This document shows positions 1 through 9,176 of a stretch of DNA of 64,000 bases, one piece after another; position 1 is the first letter of the stretch, and the number at the start of each line of letters is the position of its first letter. The DNA is from an uncultured Phycisphaerales bacterium. Its GTDB lineage: Bacteria; Planctomycetota; Phycisphaerae; Sedimentisphaerales; Anaerobacaceae. Under the pieces are notes generated by a model, which saw only the letters and a program-made list of their open reading frames with translations, ran no database searches and was not told the DNA's origin. A program made the translations under genes and the position numbers. Where the stretch lies: contig CAIODZ010000022.1 in assembly GCA_903857265.1 (NCBI GenBank), forward strand, positions 62,001-126,000. Direction: 5' to 3'.

Positions 1-705
1 CGTCGCTTGTTTCCAGCGAGGCGATTCCGGGACGAACAATCGAATAAAAAAAGTCAAAATCGCCGGCGTCGCCCCAAGAAATAGGAGCAATCTCCAGGCC
101 GAATTGGATAACAGGGCATTTTTCCATTCCACAGGCATACCTATCGTAGTGAAAAATGAATCGATGCTGCCAATTACTTTGGTCAGCCCCAGCCCCATCA
201 ATGCAATCAGAAGAAATCCTGCGTTTGAAGCCACGCCTATAAGCCCCGCCAGCATCGGCCTCGACGACGAAGGCCACACCTCCATCACAAGCGCGACCCC
301 CAGCGCCCATTCGCCGCCCATACCAAGCGATGCGATAAATCTCAAAACCGCCAAATGCCAGGGCGCTGTGGCAAAACCGCACAAACCTGAAAATATCGCA
401 TATGTAGCAACGCTCCAGACAAGCGCACGAACCCTTCCGATGCGGTCGCCGAGCCAGCCGAAGAACAGACCACCGCACGCAGCGCCGACGAGGAACATAG
501 CAATTATTACCGAAAACCAGGTGCCGATAGTTTTACTTGCCTCAGGCCCCATCAATTCCATCAACGCAGGCCTGGCGACAAGGGGAAAAAGTCCCATCTC
601 AAACCCGTCAAACATCCACCCAAGCAACGCCGCCGCAAGTGTCATTGTCAGCGCATATCGGGTGGTTCGACTTGGCTCACCACAGGATACCGGCTGGTCA
701 ATCAT
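1..705 (-). CDS. MFS transporter, N-terminal part (cut by window edge)
   Basis: The minus strand reads open for 235 codons from an ATG at 705 to the window edge. The product is hydrophobic and carries the major facilitator signature between TM2 and TM3 (GWLGDRIGR), the most reliable motif of the family. At least five membrane segments are visible, and the C-terminal half lies outside the window. The pattern (WMFDGFEMG near the start, then GGEWALG) recalls the metabolite:H+ symporter/sugar-acid branch. The start codon overlaps the end of the upstream flavoprotein gene by 8 bases, so it is the last visible gene of a five-gene operon and probably imports the substrate of that operon. The substrate cannot be read from the sequence. 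Confidence 0.85.
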   Translation of the reverse strand, partial: MIDQPVSCGEPSRTTRYALTMTLAAALLGWMFDGFEMGLFPLVARPALMELMGPEASKTIGTWFSVIIAMFLVGAACGGLFFGWLGDRIGRVRALVWSVATYAIFSGLCGFATAPWHLAVLRFIASLGMGGEWALGVALVMEVWPSSSRPMLAGLIGVASNAGFLLIALMGLGLTKVIGSIDSFFTTIGMPVEWKNALLSNSAWRLLLFLGATPAILTFFIRLFVPESPRWKQAT

Positions 706-2707
706 AGATTTTCCCTTGTCGGTAATCTTTCCAGGCCGGCTCGAACGCTTTGTGTTCGGCTGGGATTGGTCTTGGCGCTATTGTTTCGCAACGAAACAGG
801 TCCGGACAATTGAGGTCGTATTCAACTCGCAGGATTGAATTGCGCAAATCCGTATTTTCCGGCTTGAACCGAAGCTCGGTGCCGGCGATATGAACACCAT
901 CTGGCGAAAGTACCAGATGCGAGCCGCGCGAACCGCTGCCTTGTTCAAGCAGGGATACAATCGCTTTTAAATACGCTACGCTTGCCAGTGCAAGATGCTC
1001 GGCTCTGACAGTCGCAGGAACGTCCTTTGAACTGCTTGTCGAAATACCTTCCTCCTTTATACGGTTCACAAGAGCGATAGCCCGGCTCAACGCGTTACGG
1101 GCATCATTAATCTCGCGAATATGGCCTGCGGAGGCAGTCATACGGGCCTGAATCTCGGCGATTACGTCTTTGGCGTTGCGACTCCCTGAACGTATAAAAC
1201 CTGTAAACCTCGTAATCAGTTCATCTACTTGTGTCTCAATCTCATTTTTAGCTGAATTTTTTGATGGTATTCCAGCGCCATAGACATTCGCTATGAACTC
1301 AGCGGCGCGGAGCGAGCCAACCTGTCCTGAATTCAGGGCAGCGCCGCCGGGCCGTTTCACCCCGTGTGTCCCCGCCATTTCGCCGACGACAAATGTTCTT
1401 TTAATATTGGATTCCCACCAGTGATTGACTGCAAAACCGCCGTTATTGTGCTGCGCGCAGACGGTAATCTCCAAAGGTTCTTTCCGGAGGTTGATGCCGT
1501 GTTCTTTATAAATATCAATCGCCGGCTGATTCATATGGGCAAGACGTTCGATTGGCGTATTCTGCGTCGCGCCCGTCTTTTGCAAATACACAAGCGATTC
1601 TTCTTCGAGGTCGTTCAACTCAAATCTCTTCATGGATTTTGTGCCAATCGGATTTTTTAGAAAATCCATGAAAACCCTGCGACCTTTTTGTGTTTCATTA
1701 AATACCAGCACATCAATCAGCGACGACTGATAATTCTCAATTCTCTGCGGGTCAAACGGCCACTGATAACCCTTGAGAAAAATATTCGTGGCCATTTTGC
1801 TCATCGTCGGGAAAAAATCCGTCAGGAATTCCCTCTTGTCTTTTGCATTCGCGTCGGTGCTGAAGATGCGAGGAATAACCTGCATATAGGAACCTGATAC
1901 ATTCCAGCGAAACTTAATGCTGGCAAGGCCGAACTGTGATTCGGTGAGGTTTTCAGCAGCCAAGCCCGCCTGGAACGCAAGGCCATGAATGCCCGTTTGA
2001 TTTTTGGGATAGACACTCGTTTTGTATAATTCGCCCGGACCTCCGGCAGCGAGAATTAGATTTTCGCACAGGAAAACATTGATGCCTAAATTTCTGGCAT
2101 TCAGGGACTTTTTATCAATCGTAACGACGCCTATGATACGCTTGTCCTTGCTTTTGCCTGCGGTGAGCAAATGGGCAACTTCCTGATTATCGAAAATCTT
2201 AATGCCGTAACCAACAACCTGCCTTTGCAGACATTCGCACATTAGTTTACTTGTCTTTGGTCCGGCAGACGTCGCCCGCTCATACGGGTCATTGTCGGTC
2301 TTATAGCCGAGAAAACTACCTGTTGAATCGTGCGGAAACGGCACGCCTGCCTCGACGAGATGATAGAATTCTCTCAGTGAGCCGACTGCCTCGGCAATCG
2401 CCAGGTCGCCGTGACAGCAGCCCGCGGCGGTAATGCTTTTGGCAAATGCCTCGGCGCTATCAGCAACCTCAGGACTGGTGCCCATTTTATAATAGGTTTG
2501 CTTGTCTGAGCCGCTCATTCGGGAAGCGCCGAGAGAAACGCCCGCTGTTACTACCGCGATACGATTTTGAGCGTCCTTGATTCCTTTTTGTGTGAAGAAT
2601 TCATAAAGGTGAACGGCCGCGTTCATCCCAGCTGCACCGGCGCCGACGATAACGGTGTTGAATCTATGAACGATGACTTTTTGCCTGGCTATTTTTACTG
2701 ATTCCAT
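698..2707 (-). CDS. FAD-dependent oxidoreductase, fumarate reductase/succinate dehydrogenase flavoprotein-like
   Basis: The 669-residue protein opens with an FAD-binding Rossmann motif (VIVGAGAAGMNAAV, about residues 20-33) and has a second FAD-contact region near residues 420-460 (FVVGEMAGTHG, then RPGGAALNSGQVGS). This is typical of the FrdA/SdhA/L-aspartate oxidase superfamily. No signal peptide is present, so it is probably cytoplasmic. It starts 3 bases after the aldolase gene and overlaps the MFS gene by 8 bases, which implies co-transcription. I infer oxidation or reduction of a carbon-carbon or hydroxy-acid bond in the operon's substrate; the specific substrate is unknown. The C-terminal 100 residues are less typical of SdhA and may be specific to this subfamily. 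Confidence 0.8.
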   Translation of the reverse strand: MESVKIARQKVIVHRFNTVIVGAGAAGMNAAVHLYEFFTQKGIKDAQNRIAVVTAGVSLGASRMSGSDKQTYYKMGTSPEVADSAEAFAKSITAAGCCHGDLAIAEAVGSLREFYHLVEAGVPFPHDSTGSFLGYKTDNDPYERATSAGPKTSKLMCECLQRQVVGYGIKIFDNQEVAHLLTAGKSKDKRIIGVVTIDKKSLNARNLGINVFLCENLILAAGGPGELYKTSVYPKNQTGIHGLAFQAGLAAENLTESQFGLASIKFRWNVSGSYMQVIPRIFSTDANAKDKREFLTDFFPTMSKMATNIFLKGYQWPFDPQRIENYQSSLIDVLVFNETQKGRRVFMDFLKNPIGTKSMKRFELNDLEEESLVYLQKTGATQNTPIERLAHMNQPAIDIYKEHGINLRKEPLEITVCAQHNNGGFAVNHWWESNIKRTFVVGEMAGTHGVKRPGGAALNSGQVGSLRAAEFIANVYGAGIPSKNSAKNEIETQVDELITRFTGFIRSGSRNAKDVIAEIQARMTASAGHIREINDARNALSRAIALVNRIKEEGISTSSSKDVPATVRAEHLALASVAYLKAIVSLLEQGSGSRGSHLVLSPDGVHIAGTELRFKPENTDLRNSILRVEYDLNCPDLFRCETIAPRPIPAEHKAFEPAWKDYRQGKIYD

Positions 2708-2710
2708 AAG

Positions 2711-3496
2711 TTACCTGATATTGAAGTTTCTGCCCGTTATCCGGCTGATTTCTTCTATCGAGGCCTTCGCAAAATCAATCTTCGGCCATTTCTGGCTGCG
2801 TTTGCTGTCGATAAGCTCTTTGGTCTTTTTCAATTCGTTAGCCAACAGCTTATAATCCTGCTGCTCGACAATCTTCGCAAACACTGGTTTTTCAATCGCG
2901 CTGAAAGAACCGCCCAGCACCAGCACACCCGTATCAATATAATCAGGAATATTTTGTGCGTTTGTTCCGCCGGTCGGGACAAGTGAGATTAACTTATGGA
3001 TAGCGGGGTCAACCGCCTTGATAAAGGCCGGCCCCCCAAGCTCTTTTGCGGGGAAAACCTTGCAGAAATTTGCTCCAAGCGAAAACTGTGTTACTATCTC
3101 TGTTGCGCTTCCACAGCCCGGTATAATCGGCAGTTTTCCGGCGTATTTTTCGTAAGTTGCTTTCCTGAAATTGACCGCTGAGACAAGATAATGCGCCCCC
3201 GCGTCAACAACATCATCGACCGAGGGCAGTGGATTATCAGTATGGGCCAGATTGAAAGTTTTTAGCATTTCAGGGTAATCAATCAAGCTTGCGGCGCCGG
3301 CGACAAATTCGGGCAATTCTCTGCGCAGCCGACTGAGCTTTTCCAGTGGCTTTTTGATTCGGCAGGTAACTTCCATATTGCCGATACCCGCCTCAAGCAG
3401 TGATTCGGCTGTTTTAACGATATCGAGCCGGTCTTCATTGAAAACGAGAATAAAGCCATCCTTGAGTAAAACCTGCACTGTTGTTTTGATGTCCAT
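2711..3496 (-). CDS. KDPG/KHG-type aldolase with C-terminal extension
   Basis: Class I aldolase of the 2-dehydro-3-deoxy-phosphogluconate / 4-hydroxy-2-oxoglutarate family, which splits a 2-keto-3-deoxy acid to pyruvate plus an aldehyde. The Schiff-base lysine sits in ANFCKVFPAKELGG and the acid/base glutamate in GIGNMEVTCR. At 261 residues it is about 50 longer than usual family members; the extra part is a charged, helical C-terminal tail (TKELIDSKRSQKWPK region). It lies 10 bases after the SDR gene and 3 bases before the flavoprotein gene. The aldolase suggests that the operon ends in pyruvate formation, but the true substrate is not determined. Confidence 0.85.
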   Translation of the reverse strand: MDIKTTVQVLLKDGFILVFNEDRLDIVKTAESLLEAGIGNMEVTCRIKKPLEKLSRLRRELPEFVAGAASLIDYPEMLKTFNLAHTDNPLPSVDDVVDAGAHYLVSAVNFRKATYEKYAGKLPIIPGCGSATEIVTQFSLGANFCKVFPAKELGGPAFIKAVDPAIHKLISLVPTGGTNAQNIPDYIDTGVLVLGGSFSAIEKPVFAKIVEQQDYKLLANELKKTKELIDSKRSQKWPKIDFAKASIEEISRITGRNFNIR

Positions 3497-3506
3497 CGTT
3501 AATCCT

Positions 3507-4325
3507 TTATAATCTTCTCAAATGAAACCCGCCATCAACGTTGATAACCTGCCCCGTCGAAAAATCCAGTTTGCCTTCGGCAATTGCGCTGACGGCTTTT
3601 GCGACATCTTCAGGCTGTCCCCAGCGTTTAATCGGCGTAATTCCGTCGGCTATAAGTTTATCGTACTTTTCTTTAACGACACTTGTCATATCAGTTTCAA
3701 TAATGCCGGGGCGAATTTCAAATACGCCTATCCCGAATTCCGCTAAGCGGTCGGCGTAGAGCATAGTCATCATACTGACACCTGCCTTGCTTATACAATA
3801 TTCGCCGCGGGCCGGCGAACTCGTATAGGAAGACATTGAGCCGATGTTGACAATGCGGTAATTTCTTTCCGGGAACTGTTTTTGCAGCTCAATCATCCAT
3901 TTTGCAACAAGCTGCGTAAGGAAATACGGTCCCTTGAGATTAATGCCCAGCACCCTGTCGAAACTCGCTTCGGTCGCTTCAAGCAGGTCAATGCGTTTAA
4001 AAGGCGCAACGCCCGCGTTGTTCACAAGCATATCGCATCTGCCGAATTCGTCTTTAACTGCTTTCACGAGTGCCACGCGGTCGGCTTCGCTGCTGACATC
4101 CCCACGCAATACGATATAGCGGGCGCCTTTGGCTATAATATCCGACGACGTTTTTTGTGCCGCTGTTTCATCCGGCTTGCCGTCCGCTGTGAAATCATAA
4201 TGATTGATAACTATGTTAAACCCGAGTCCCGCAAGCTCGATTGCTATTGCCCTGCCAATACCCCGGCTTGCCCCAGTTACGATGGCGACCTGCCGGTTTC
4301 CACTGAGTGATTCTTTTACGTTCAT
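3507..4325 (-). CDS. Short-chain dehydrogenase/reductase (FabG-like)
   Basis: The 272-residue classical SDR has the cofactor motif [12 protein letters not shown] near residue 18, the structural NNAGVAP motif, and the catalytic Tyr/Lys in YCISKAG preceded by Ser residues in [11 protein letters not shown]. Such enzymes oxidise or reduce a hydroxyl/ketone with NAD(P)(H). The ATG overlaps the stop of the upstream OYE-type gene by 4 bases (ATGA), which indicates translational coupling. In this operon a role in oxidising a sugar acid or polyol before aldol cleavage is plausible, but that is inference. A fatty-acid FabG role is less likely because no other fab genes are nearby. Confidence 0.85.
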   Translation of the reverse strand: MNVKESLSGNRQVAIVTGASRGIGRAIAIELAGLGFNIVINHYDFTADGKPDETAAQKTSSDIIAKGARYIVLRGDVSSEADRVALVKAVKDEFGRCDMLVNNAGVAPFKRIDLLEATEASFDRVLGINLKGPYFLTQLVAKWMIELQKQFPERNYRIVNIGSMSSYTSSPARGEYCISKAGVSMMTMLYADRLAEFGIGVFEIRPGIIETDMTSVVKEKYDKLIADGITPIKRWGQPEDVAKAVSAIAEGKLDFSTGQVINVDGGFHLRRL

Positions 4326-6964
4326 GCCGTGCCCTCCAAAAAATGATTTATCTGCTCAGCGGCTTTCATACCGTCAGCCACCGCGCCGACAACCGTTGAC
4401 GCCCCGCGTACAATATCGCCGCCTGCAAATATATCGGGCCTGCTTGTCTGAAAATGCTCATTTATCTTTATTAGTCCGTCCGCCATATCGATACCGCATA
4501 GCGCATCGCCGATATCTTCAGGCATCTTTTGACCAATGGCCTCAACAACTACATCGAAATTCAAAACATACGTTATGTCTTTTAAAGCAACGGGTTTGCG
4601 CCGGCCGCTTTTATCCGGAAGCCCAAGTTCGGTCGGACAAAGTTTAGTGGCTGTAAGTTTGCCGTCACGTGTCTCGTATTCAAGCTGCTGGGTAAGAATC
4701 AGAAAATGTACCCCCGCATCCATTGCCCTTTCGAGTTCCGCCGGCCATGCAGGCATCTCTCCGAATGAACGGCGGTATATTACATACACGTCCTTAGCTC
4801 CAAGCCGTTTTGCCGTACATGCCGCATCCATAGCCGTATTGCCGCCGCCGATAACGGCAACGCGTTTGCCGCCTAAGTCGAGATTTTCTTTTTTGGCTTT
4901 GTTCAAAAACTCAATCGCGTCCCAGATTCCATCTGCACGGGTTTCAGAGCTTCTTATCGCCTTTGATAAACCAAGCCCGATGAAACATGCGTCAAATCCG
5001 CCAGACATCACTGACTCAAGCGTAAAACTTGTATTCAGCACTTTTGGTGATTCGATTTTAAATCTTTGCGCCGGCACTCCGTCAAATATCGCCTTCACCT
5101 CGTTGGTCAAAGCAGCCCCGATTCTGTCAGCAGGTATTGCCGACTCAACCATTCCTCCCGGCGATTTGTTTTTATCAAATACGGTCACTTCATGCCCTGC
5201 TTCAAGCAATCTCGCCGCAGCAGACAATCCCGCGGGTCCCGCACCGATTATCGCCACACGTTTGCCGGATGACTTTGGTGGAATATTCAGTTTCGACCAG
5301 CCGTTCTTATTGGCCAGTTCAGCCAGATATCGTTGAATTTCAGCGATCGGCAATGGACCATCGCCTATGAATTTTTGCAAACAGCTTCCCTCGCATTGCG
5401 ACTCAACAGGGCACAGCCACGCGCATATCTCGGGAAACACATTGCTCTTACGGATTGATTCGTAGGCCTCTTTATCTTTGCCATCGAGGAAAAGGCTGAT
5501 GAATTTTGGAATATTCACGCCCGCCGGACAGGCACACCGACAGCTTGGTTGTTCGCATTTTCGGCAATGCTGGGCCAACCGCATGAGATTATCACGGTTG
5601 CTCATTCTTCCGTGCTTATAGATTGGGCCATAAACTTTGTTATCGCGCACAACGCAGCCGGTTGTTCCACCATCACGCATAATCTGAGTGCATGCGCTGC
5701 AGGCAATACAAACCTTATTGGGGTCAAGCTTACCCTTAGTGAGTATATCTTTAGCAAAATCGGGATATGCCAGGGACATTCTGCCAGCGCCGATTATGCC
5801 TGCGGAACCATTTTTCAAAACAGCCGCCCCCACATAAGGCATCAAATGGCGCAGCCAGCTATACCCAGGCCCCACTAAAATCATATTGGGAAACGCCCTC
5901 TGCATTTCACCGGTCAATCGAATCATTCTTTCGACGCCTGCAAGGGGATTCTCCGGCGAAGCGTACAAACCAGCAATAGGTTCATTATAGGGTCTGCCAT
6001 AATGCGGATTATAATACGGATTGCCAATCGTCACATTAATCATCGGGATATTACGCTGGCTAAGCAAAGCGAACAGCTTTTTGGGTTCGGTCAGGTCGGG
6101 TTTTGTGTAATCGTTTTTATCCACCGCCCAGCCGTATGGGTATGGTATCGCATCATAAATACCCAGCCGCGTTGTAATAATCATGTCTTTTCCAAGCTTT
6201 TGTTTAATCGCGTCAATGATAGCCAATAGCAGCCGTGTGCGATTTTCAAATGACCCGCCGTATCTGCCTTCTCTATTATGACATGCCAGTAACTCATTGA
6301 TTAAATAACCATGGCACGCCTTGATATCAACCGCGTCAAAACCAACCTCAAACGCCAGCTTGGCGGCCTTTACGTAATGCTCAACAAGCCCGTCGAGATA
6401 GCCGTCTGTTACTATCGGCCAATTATCAGGAATCGCTTGTTTAGCATTCTTTATCGGCGGCTGCTGTGGAACCATCGCATCACGATATGGGTCCCGCTGC
6501 GGAATAATCGGATTGGCTTTCCCCTCCGGCCTCGAATATCGGCCTGAATGTGTCAATTGCGCGACGATAATGGGATTGTGCTGTTTGCCCATTGATTCTT
6601 GTGCGGCCTTTCGCGATTGTTTAACCATATTTGCGAAGGCATCCTTACTCTCGTCGTGAAGCCATAACTGACGGGGATTTGCCCGGCCTTGGGGAACTAC
6701 AGCTATTGCTTCAACCCATAAAATACCGCTGCCGCCCGCGGCAAAACGTTTATATCTTCTCAAGGTCAGTTCGCAGGGAGAGCCATCGCTATCCCCATCC
6801 GCGCCTTCCATAGGGTTAACAGCCAGGCGATTCGGTGCTGTAAGCGGTCCGATTTTAAGGGCTTGGTCCAGAATTGAAACGTCCTCCTGCATCGGCATAT
6901 CGAGCGACAACGACGCAGCGAGCTTGCGGAGGTCTTCAGTTTTCTCTAAATCAAATTCAAACAT
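4322..6964 (-). CDS. Old-yellow-enzyme / FadH-like flavoprotein fused to a GltD-type NAD(P)H module
   Basis: 880 residues with modules in order: an FMN TIM barrel of the old yellow enzyme/2,4-dienoyl-CoA reductase type (about 30-410; active-site region [12 protein letters not shown]); a FadH-type 4Fe-4S cysteine set (C419, C422, C425, C437); a second cysteine-rich block typical of the GltD/dihydropyrimidine dehydrogenase N-terminus (C467, C470, C475, C479, then [11 protein letters not shown]); an FAD site ([13 protein letters not shown], about 572-584); and an NADPH site ([12 protein letters not shown]). FadH is about 670 residues, so the extra DPYD/GltD helical Fe-S domain makes this an enlarged version. 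It is the first gene of the operon and probably carries electrons from NAD(P)H to FMN to reduce an unsaturated substrate, or works in reverse. Confidence 0.85.
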   Translation of the reverse strand: MFEFDLEKTEDLRKLAASLSLDMPMQEDVSILDQALKIGPLTAPNRLAVNPMEGADGDSDGSPCELTLRRYKRFAAGGSGILWVEAIAVVPQGRANPRQLWLHDESKDAFANMVKQSRKAAQESMGKQHNPIIVAQLTHSGRYSRPEGKANPIIPQRDPYRDAMVPQQPPIKNAKQAIPDNWPIVTDGYLDGLVEHYVKAAKLAFEVGFDAVDIKACHGYLINELLACHNREGRYGGSFENRTRLLLAIIDAIKQKLGKDMIITTRLGIYDAIPYPYGWAVDKNDYTKPDLTEPKKLFALLSQRNIPMINVTIGNPYYNPHYGRPYNEPIAGLYASPENPLAGVERMIRLTGEMQRAFPNMILVGPGYSWLRHLMPYVGAAVLKNGSAGIIGAGRMSLAYPDFAKDILTKGKLDPNKVCIACSACTQIMRDGGTTGCVVRDNKVYGPIYKHGRMSNRDNLMRLAQHCRKCEQPSCRCACPAGVNIPKFISLFLDGKDKEAYESIRKSNVFPEICAWLCPVESQCEGSCLQKFIGDGPLPIAEIQRYLAELANKNGWSKLNIPPKSSGKRVAIIGAGPAGLSAAARLLEAGHEVTVFDKNKSPGGMVESAIPADRIGAALTNEVKAIFDGVPAQRFKIESPKVLNTSFTLESVMSGGFDACFIGLGLSKAIRSSETRADGIWDAIEFLNKAKKENLDLGGKRVAVIGGGNTAMDAACTAKRLGAKDVYVIYRRSFGEMPAWPAELERAMDAGVHFLILTQQLEYETRDGKLTATKLCPTELGLPDKSGRRKPVALKDITYVLNFDVVVEAIGQKMPEDIGDALCGIDMADGLIKINEHFQTSRPDIFAGGDIVRGASTVVGAVADGMKAAEQINHFLEGTA

Positions 6965-7187
6965 CGCATAATCTCTACATACTCAGCAAAATGGTGATTA
7001 TCTCAAAAAGTTCACGCATAATCTACGCAATTAGTGTCAATTATGAGGCGTGTCGGGACATTTTTTTAAGCCCTAATTCGATAATTATATGTTCGGTTTT
7101 TTCTAGAGGAGAATAGGCTGGATTCTCTGACATGGTATCTCTTAAGCTCTTTGTTTAAAAGTAGTTACAGCCCTGTAGTAAAATCAA

Positions 7188-7274
7188 CGGAGAGGCCGGG
7201 ATTCGAACCCGGGGTACGGCAAGCCGCACACACGCTTTCCAAGCGTGCTCCTTCAGCCACTCGGACACCTCTCC
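7188..7274 (-). tRNA. tRNA-Ser (GGA)
   Basis: The minus strand folds into a full cloverleaf with a 7-bp acceptor stem (GGAGAGG/CCTCTCC), G discriminator, anticodon loop TTGGAAA giving anticodon GGA, a long variable arm as expected for serine, and T loop TTCGAAT. No CCA is encoded. It lies 29 bases downstream of tadA on the same strand. Confidence 0.95.
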
Positions 7275-7303
7275 ATAAATCGTTACTCGTCGCTCGTGAC
7301 TCG

Positions 7304-7801
7304 TTACTCGAAATCGCCTGTTCGACGCTTCTTAAAGAACTCTGTCAGTAACGCGCTGCATTCATCGGCCAATACGCCGTTTGTTACCTCGACACGGTGA
7401 TTCAGGCGTTTATCCTGAACGATATTATACAAGCTTTTCACCGCGCCCGTCTTCGGGTCGTCGCAACCATATACTAATCGGCCGATACGGGCCAAAACCA
7501 AAGCCCCGGCACACATACAGCACGGCTCCAAGGTAACATAAATCGTGCAATCATTCAAATGCCAGTTTTCCAGGGCCGCAGCCGCCTGGGTAAGCGCGAT
7601 TATTTCCGCGTGGGCCGTCGGGTCCTGCAATTGTTCCCGCTGATTGTATGCCTTGGCGATTATGGTGTTGTTATGAACAATCACCGCCCCAATAGGCACA
7701 TCGCCATTCTCCTCGGCGATTTGCGCCTGCGCTATCGCGATACGCATATACTGCTCGTCAGTAACCGGCTGTATGGTGGGATTAGAAGCTGATTCAATCA
7801 T
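7304..7801 (-). CDS. tadA: tRNA-specific adenosine deaminase TadA
   Basis: The 165-residue cytidine/deoxycytidylate deaminase-fold protein has the zinc and proton-shuttle motif HAEI and the zinc ligands in PCCMCAGAL, the classic TadA arrangement. It converts the wobble adenosine 34 to inosine in tRNA-Arg(ACG). Length agrees with the family (150-170). It is the gene next to tRNA-Ser on the same strand, with tRNA-Glu upstream. The last codons fall in a degenerate TCGTTACTCG repeat (7280-7312), so the extreme C-terminus may be recently altered. Confidence 0.93.
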   Translation of the reverse strand: MIESASNPTIQPVTDEQYMRIAIAQAQIAEENGDVPIGAVIVHNNTIIAKAYNQREQLQDPTAHAEIIALTQAAAALENWHLNDCTIYVTLEPCCMCAGALVLARIGRLVYGCDDPKTGAVKSLYNIVQDKRLNHRVEVTNGVLADECSALLTEFFKKRRTGDFE

Positions 7802-7897
7802 AAATTAAAAGTTGAACAGTAGAACAGTTGACCGCCCCCGCTGCTGTCTTGTGACAGCAAGACGCGGGGAGCTCTATTTTTTGCCAAAGACAAAAAA

Positions 7898-7970
7898 TAC
7901 CCCCAAGGGGAGTCGAACCCCTGTCTCCAGGATGAGAACCTGATATCCTAGGCCACTGGACGATGGGGGC
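7898..7970 (-). tRNA. tRNA-Glu (CTC)
   Basis: Cloverleaf on the minus strand: acceptor GCCCCCA pairs with TGGGGGT (G1-U72 wobble), D arm with GTGGCCTAGGA typical of tRNA-Glu, anticodon loop TTCTCAT giving CTC, T arm AGGGG/CCCCT with TTCGACT. Discriminator A; CCA not encoded. Confidence 0.93.
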
Positions 7971-8100
7971 AGAAATAAATCAAAAATTAAAACGCAAAAA
8001 TCAAATATCTGCCTGGGAAAAGTATAGCGGAAATCAGCGGGCGGTCAATAAAAAAACAGTCGGCAGGAATGCTGCCGACCCTCATCAATTGATGCTACCA

Positions 8101-8205
8101 CCATTTTGTCATTGCGAGGAGTCACCCCCGCATCTTGCCCCTGCTGCTTAGTTTGCATTAAGCAAACTGCTGGGGCAGAGGGGGAACGACGCAGCAATCT
8201 CGCAT
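8101..8205. repeat. Degenerate GTCATTGCGAGGAG...GCAATCTCG intergenic repeat with hairpin
   Basis: The sequence begins TTGTCATTGCGAGGAG and ends GACGCAGCAATCTCGC, the two ends of a small intergenic repeat type seen in many bacterial genomes. Between them is an imperfect inverted repeat: TGCCCC...GTTTGC on the left and GCAAACTGCTGGGGCA on the right around ATTAA. It lies between tRNA-Glu and tRNA-Met. No gene is seen in it. Confidence 0.5.
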
Positions 8206-8289
8206 AGTATAAAAACGGGCTTATAAATAGAGCGATAACACCCATCGGATGTAGATGTTACCCGGGAAATAAACCCTAATGAAAGGCAA

Positions 8290-8363
8290 TAGCGGCGGTC
8301 GGATTCGAACCGACGACCCTGGGCTTATGAATCCCATGCTCTAACCAACTGAGCTACACCGCC
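8290..8363 (-). tRNA. tRNA-Met (CAT)
   Basis: Cloverleaf on the minus strand: acceptor GGCGGTG with CGCCGCT (G1-U72), D arm TAGCTCAGTTGGTTAGAGC, anticodon loop TTCATAA giving CAT, T arm GTCGG/CCGAC with TTCGAAT, discriminator A, no CCA. The anticodon stem lacks the three G-C pairs of initiator tRNA and has an A31-G39 mismatch, so it is more likely elongator Met; a lysidine-modified Ile tRNA is the alternative. Confidence 0.88.
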
Positions 8364-8384
8364 TCAAAATCTGTAACCACCTAT

Positions 8385-8413
8385 GTAATAACAGCTTCCG
8401 GCTTTGTCTGTCA
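8385..8413 (-). promoter_or_regulatory. Sigma-70 type promoter for tRNA-Met
   Basis: On the minus strand a perfect -35 (TTGACA, 8408-8413) is followed after 17 bases by TATTAC (8385-8390), a 4-of-6 match to the -10 box, placed about 20 bases before the tRNA 5' end. Confidence 0.55.
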
Positions 8414-8615
8414 ACTGTTTCATTCTCAAAAAGTGTCAAAAATGGCAAAATGTGTCAGTTTTGTGTCAGCCGCCCTGCGTTCTTCGTTATAATTCTCCCC
8501 AGTTCTCTCTGTAATGTCGTCCTTGATAAGAAAGGGCATATTTGGTAATATGGAGAATCGATTATGTTCGGCTTTTTGGTCTTTTGGGAGCGAATTGCAG
8601 GTGGGTGAAAAAAGC

Positions 8616-9176
8616 ATGACAGAACAAGGTTGTGATATGTCGGGCAACGTTCAACGTGCCACGGCAATCTTTTTTGAGCACGGCGATTTTATCCGTGCTG
8701 TTATTCGCCACAAAATTAAGGATGAAAGCCGGGCCGAGGATTTGTTCCATAATTTCTTCCTTTCGCTTGTATCAAGACCTGTCCCGGCAGAAGTGCAGGA
8801 CATCAAAGGTTATATCTACATGGCGATAATCAATGATATAACAGACCATATACGACACCTCGGAAGATACCAGGCAATGACACACAGACGTGCCGATTAT
8901 AACAAAATAATCGTCAACAATCGGCTGCCCGAAGACGCCTTAATGGAGAAAGAGCAGTCAGATAAGATGATAGAATTAATCAAAAAGCGGGTAACCAGGA
9001 ACGAATTTAAGGCTATTGCATCAAGATACCGTGATGATTTATCCATAAAAGAAGCGGCTGACAGGATGAATATTGATGATCGCTCTGTAGTCAGATATAT
9101 TTCCACCGGGCTTAGGAAGGTTAAGAAATATTTGGCAATTAAGCAAGAGGCCGAAAATGATAGCGCCCAATTATAA
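8616..9176 (+). CDS. ECF-type RNA polymerase sigma factor
   Basis: Short sigma factor: region 2 with DESRAEDLFHNFFLSL and helix KGYIYMAIINDITDHIR, and a C-terminal region 4 helix-turn-helix (SIKEAADRMNIDDRSVVRYISTG, written here in part) that binds the -35 box. I chose the ATG at 8616 (AGGTGG upstream) because family similarity begins just after it; an in-frame ATG at 8514 would add 34 untypical residues. The gene overlaps the next, a zinc-finger membrane protein, by 20 bases, the usual sigma/anti-sigma layout. It probably responds to an envelope signal; its regulon is unknown. Confidence 0.82.
   Translation: MTEQGCDMSGNVQRATAIFFEHGDFIRAVIRHKIKDESRAEDLFHNFFLSLVSRPVPAEVQDIKGYIYMAIINDITDHIRHLGRYQAMTHRRADYNKIIVNNRLPEDALMEKEQSDKMIELIKKRVTRNEFKAIASRYRDDLSIKEAADRMNIDDRSVVRYISTGLRKVKKYLAIKQEAENDSAQL

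Noticed and set aside
104-838. Plus-strand open frame of 244 codons
   Set aside because: It lies opposite the MFS and flavoprotein genes; its product is Pro/Ser/Ala rich with no family motif, while the minus strand gives clear motifs.
4536-5336. Plus-strand open frame of 266 codons
   Set aside because: Opposite the GltD-like part of the fusion protein, low-complexity Ser-rich, no ribosome site.
7012-7040. Minus-strand TTGACA (7035-7040) as promoter of the first operon
   Set aside because: No acceptable -10 box at 16-18 bases; a promoter is expected nearby but cannot be placed.
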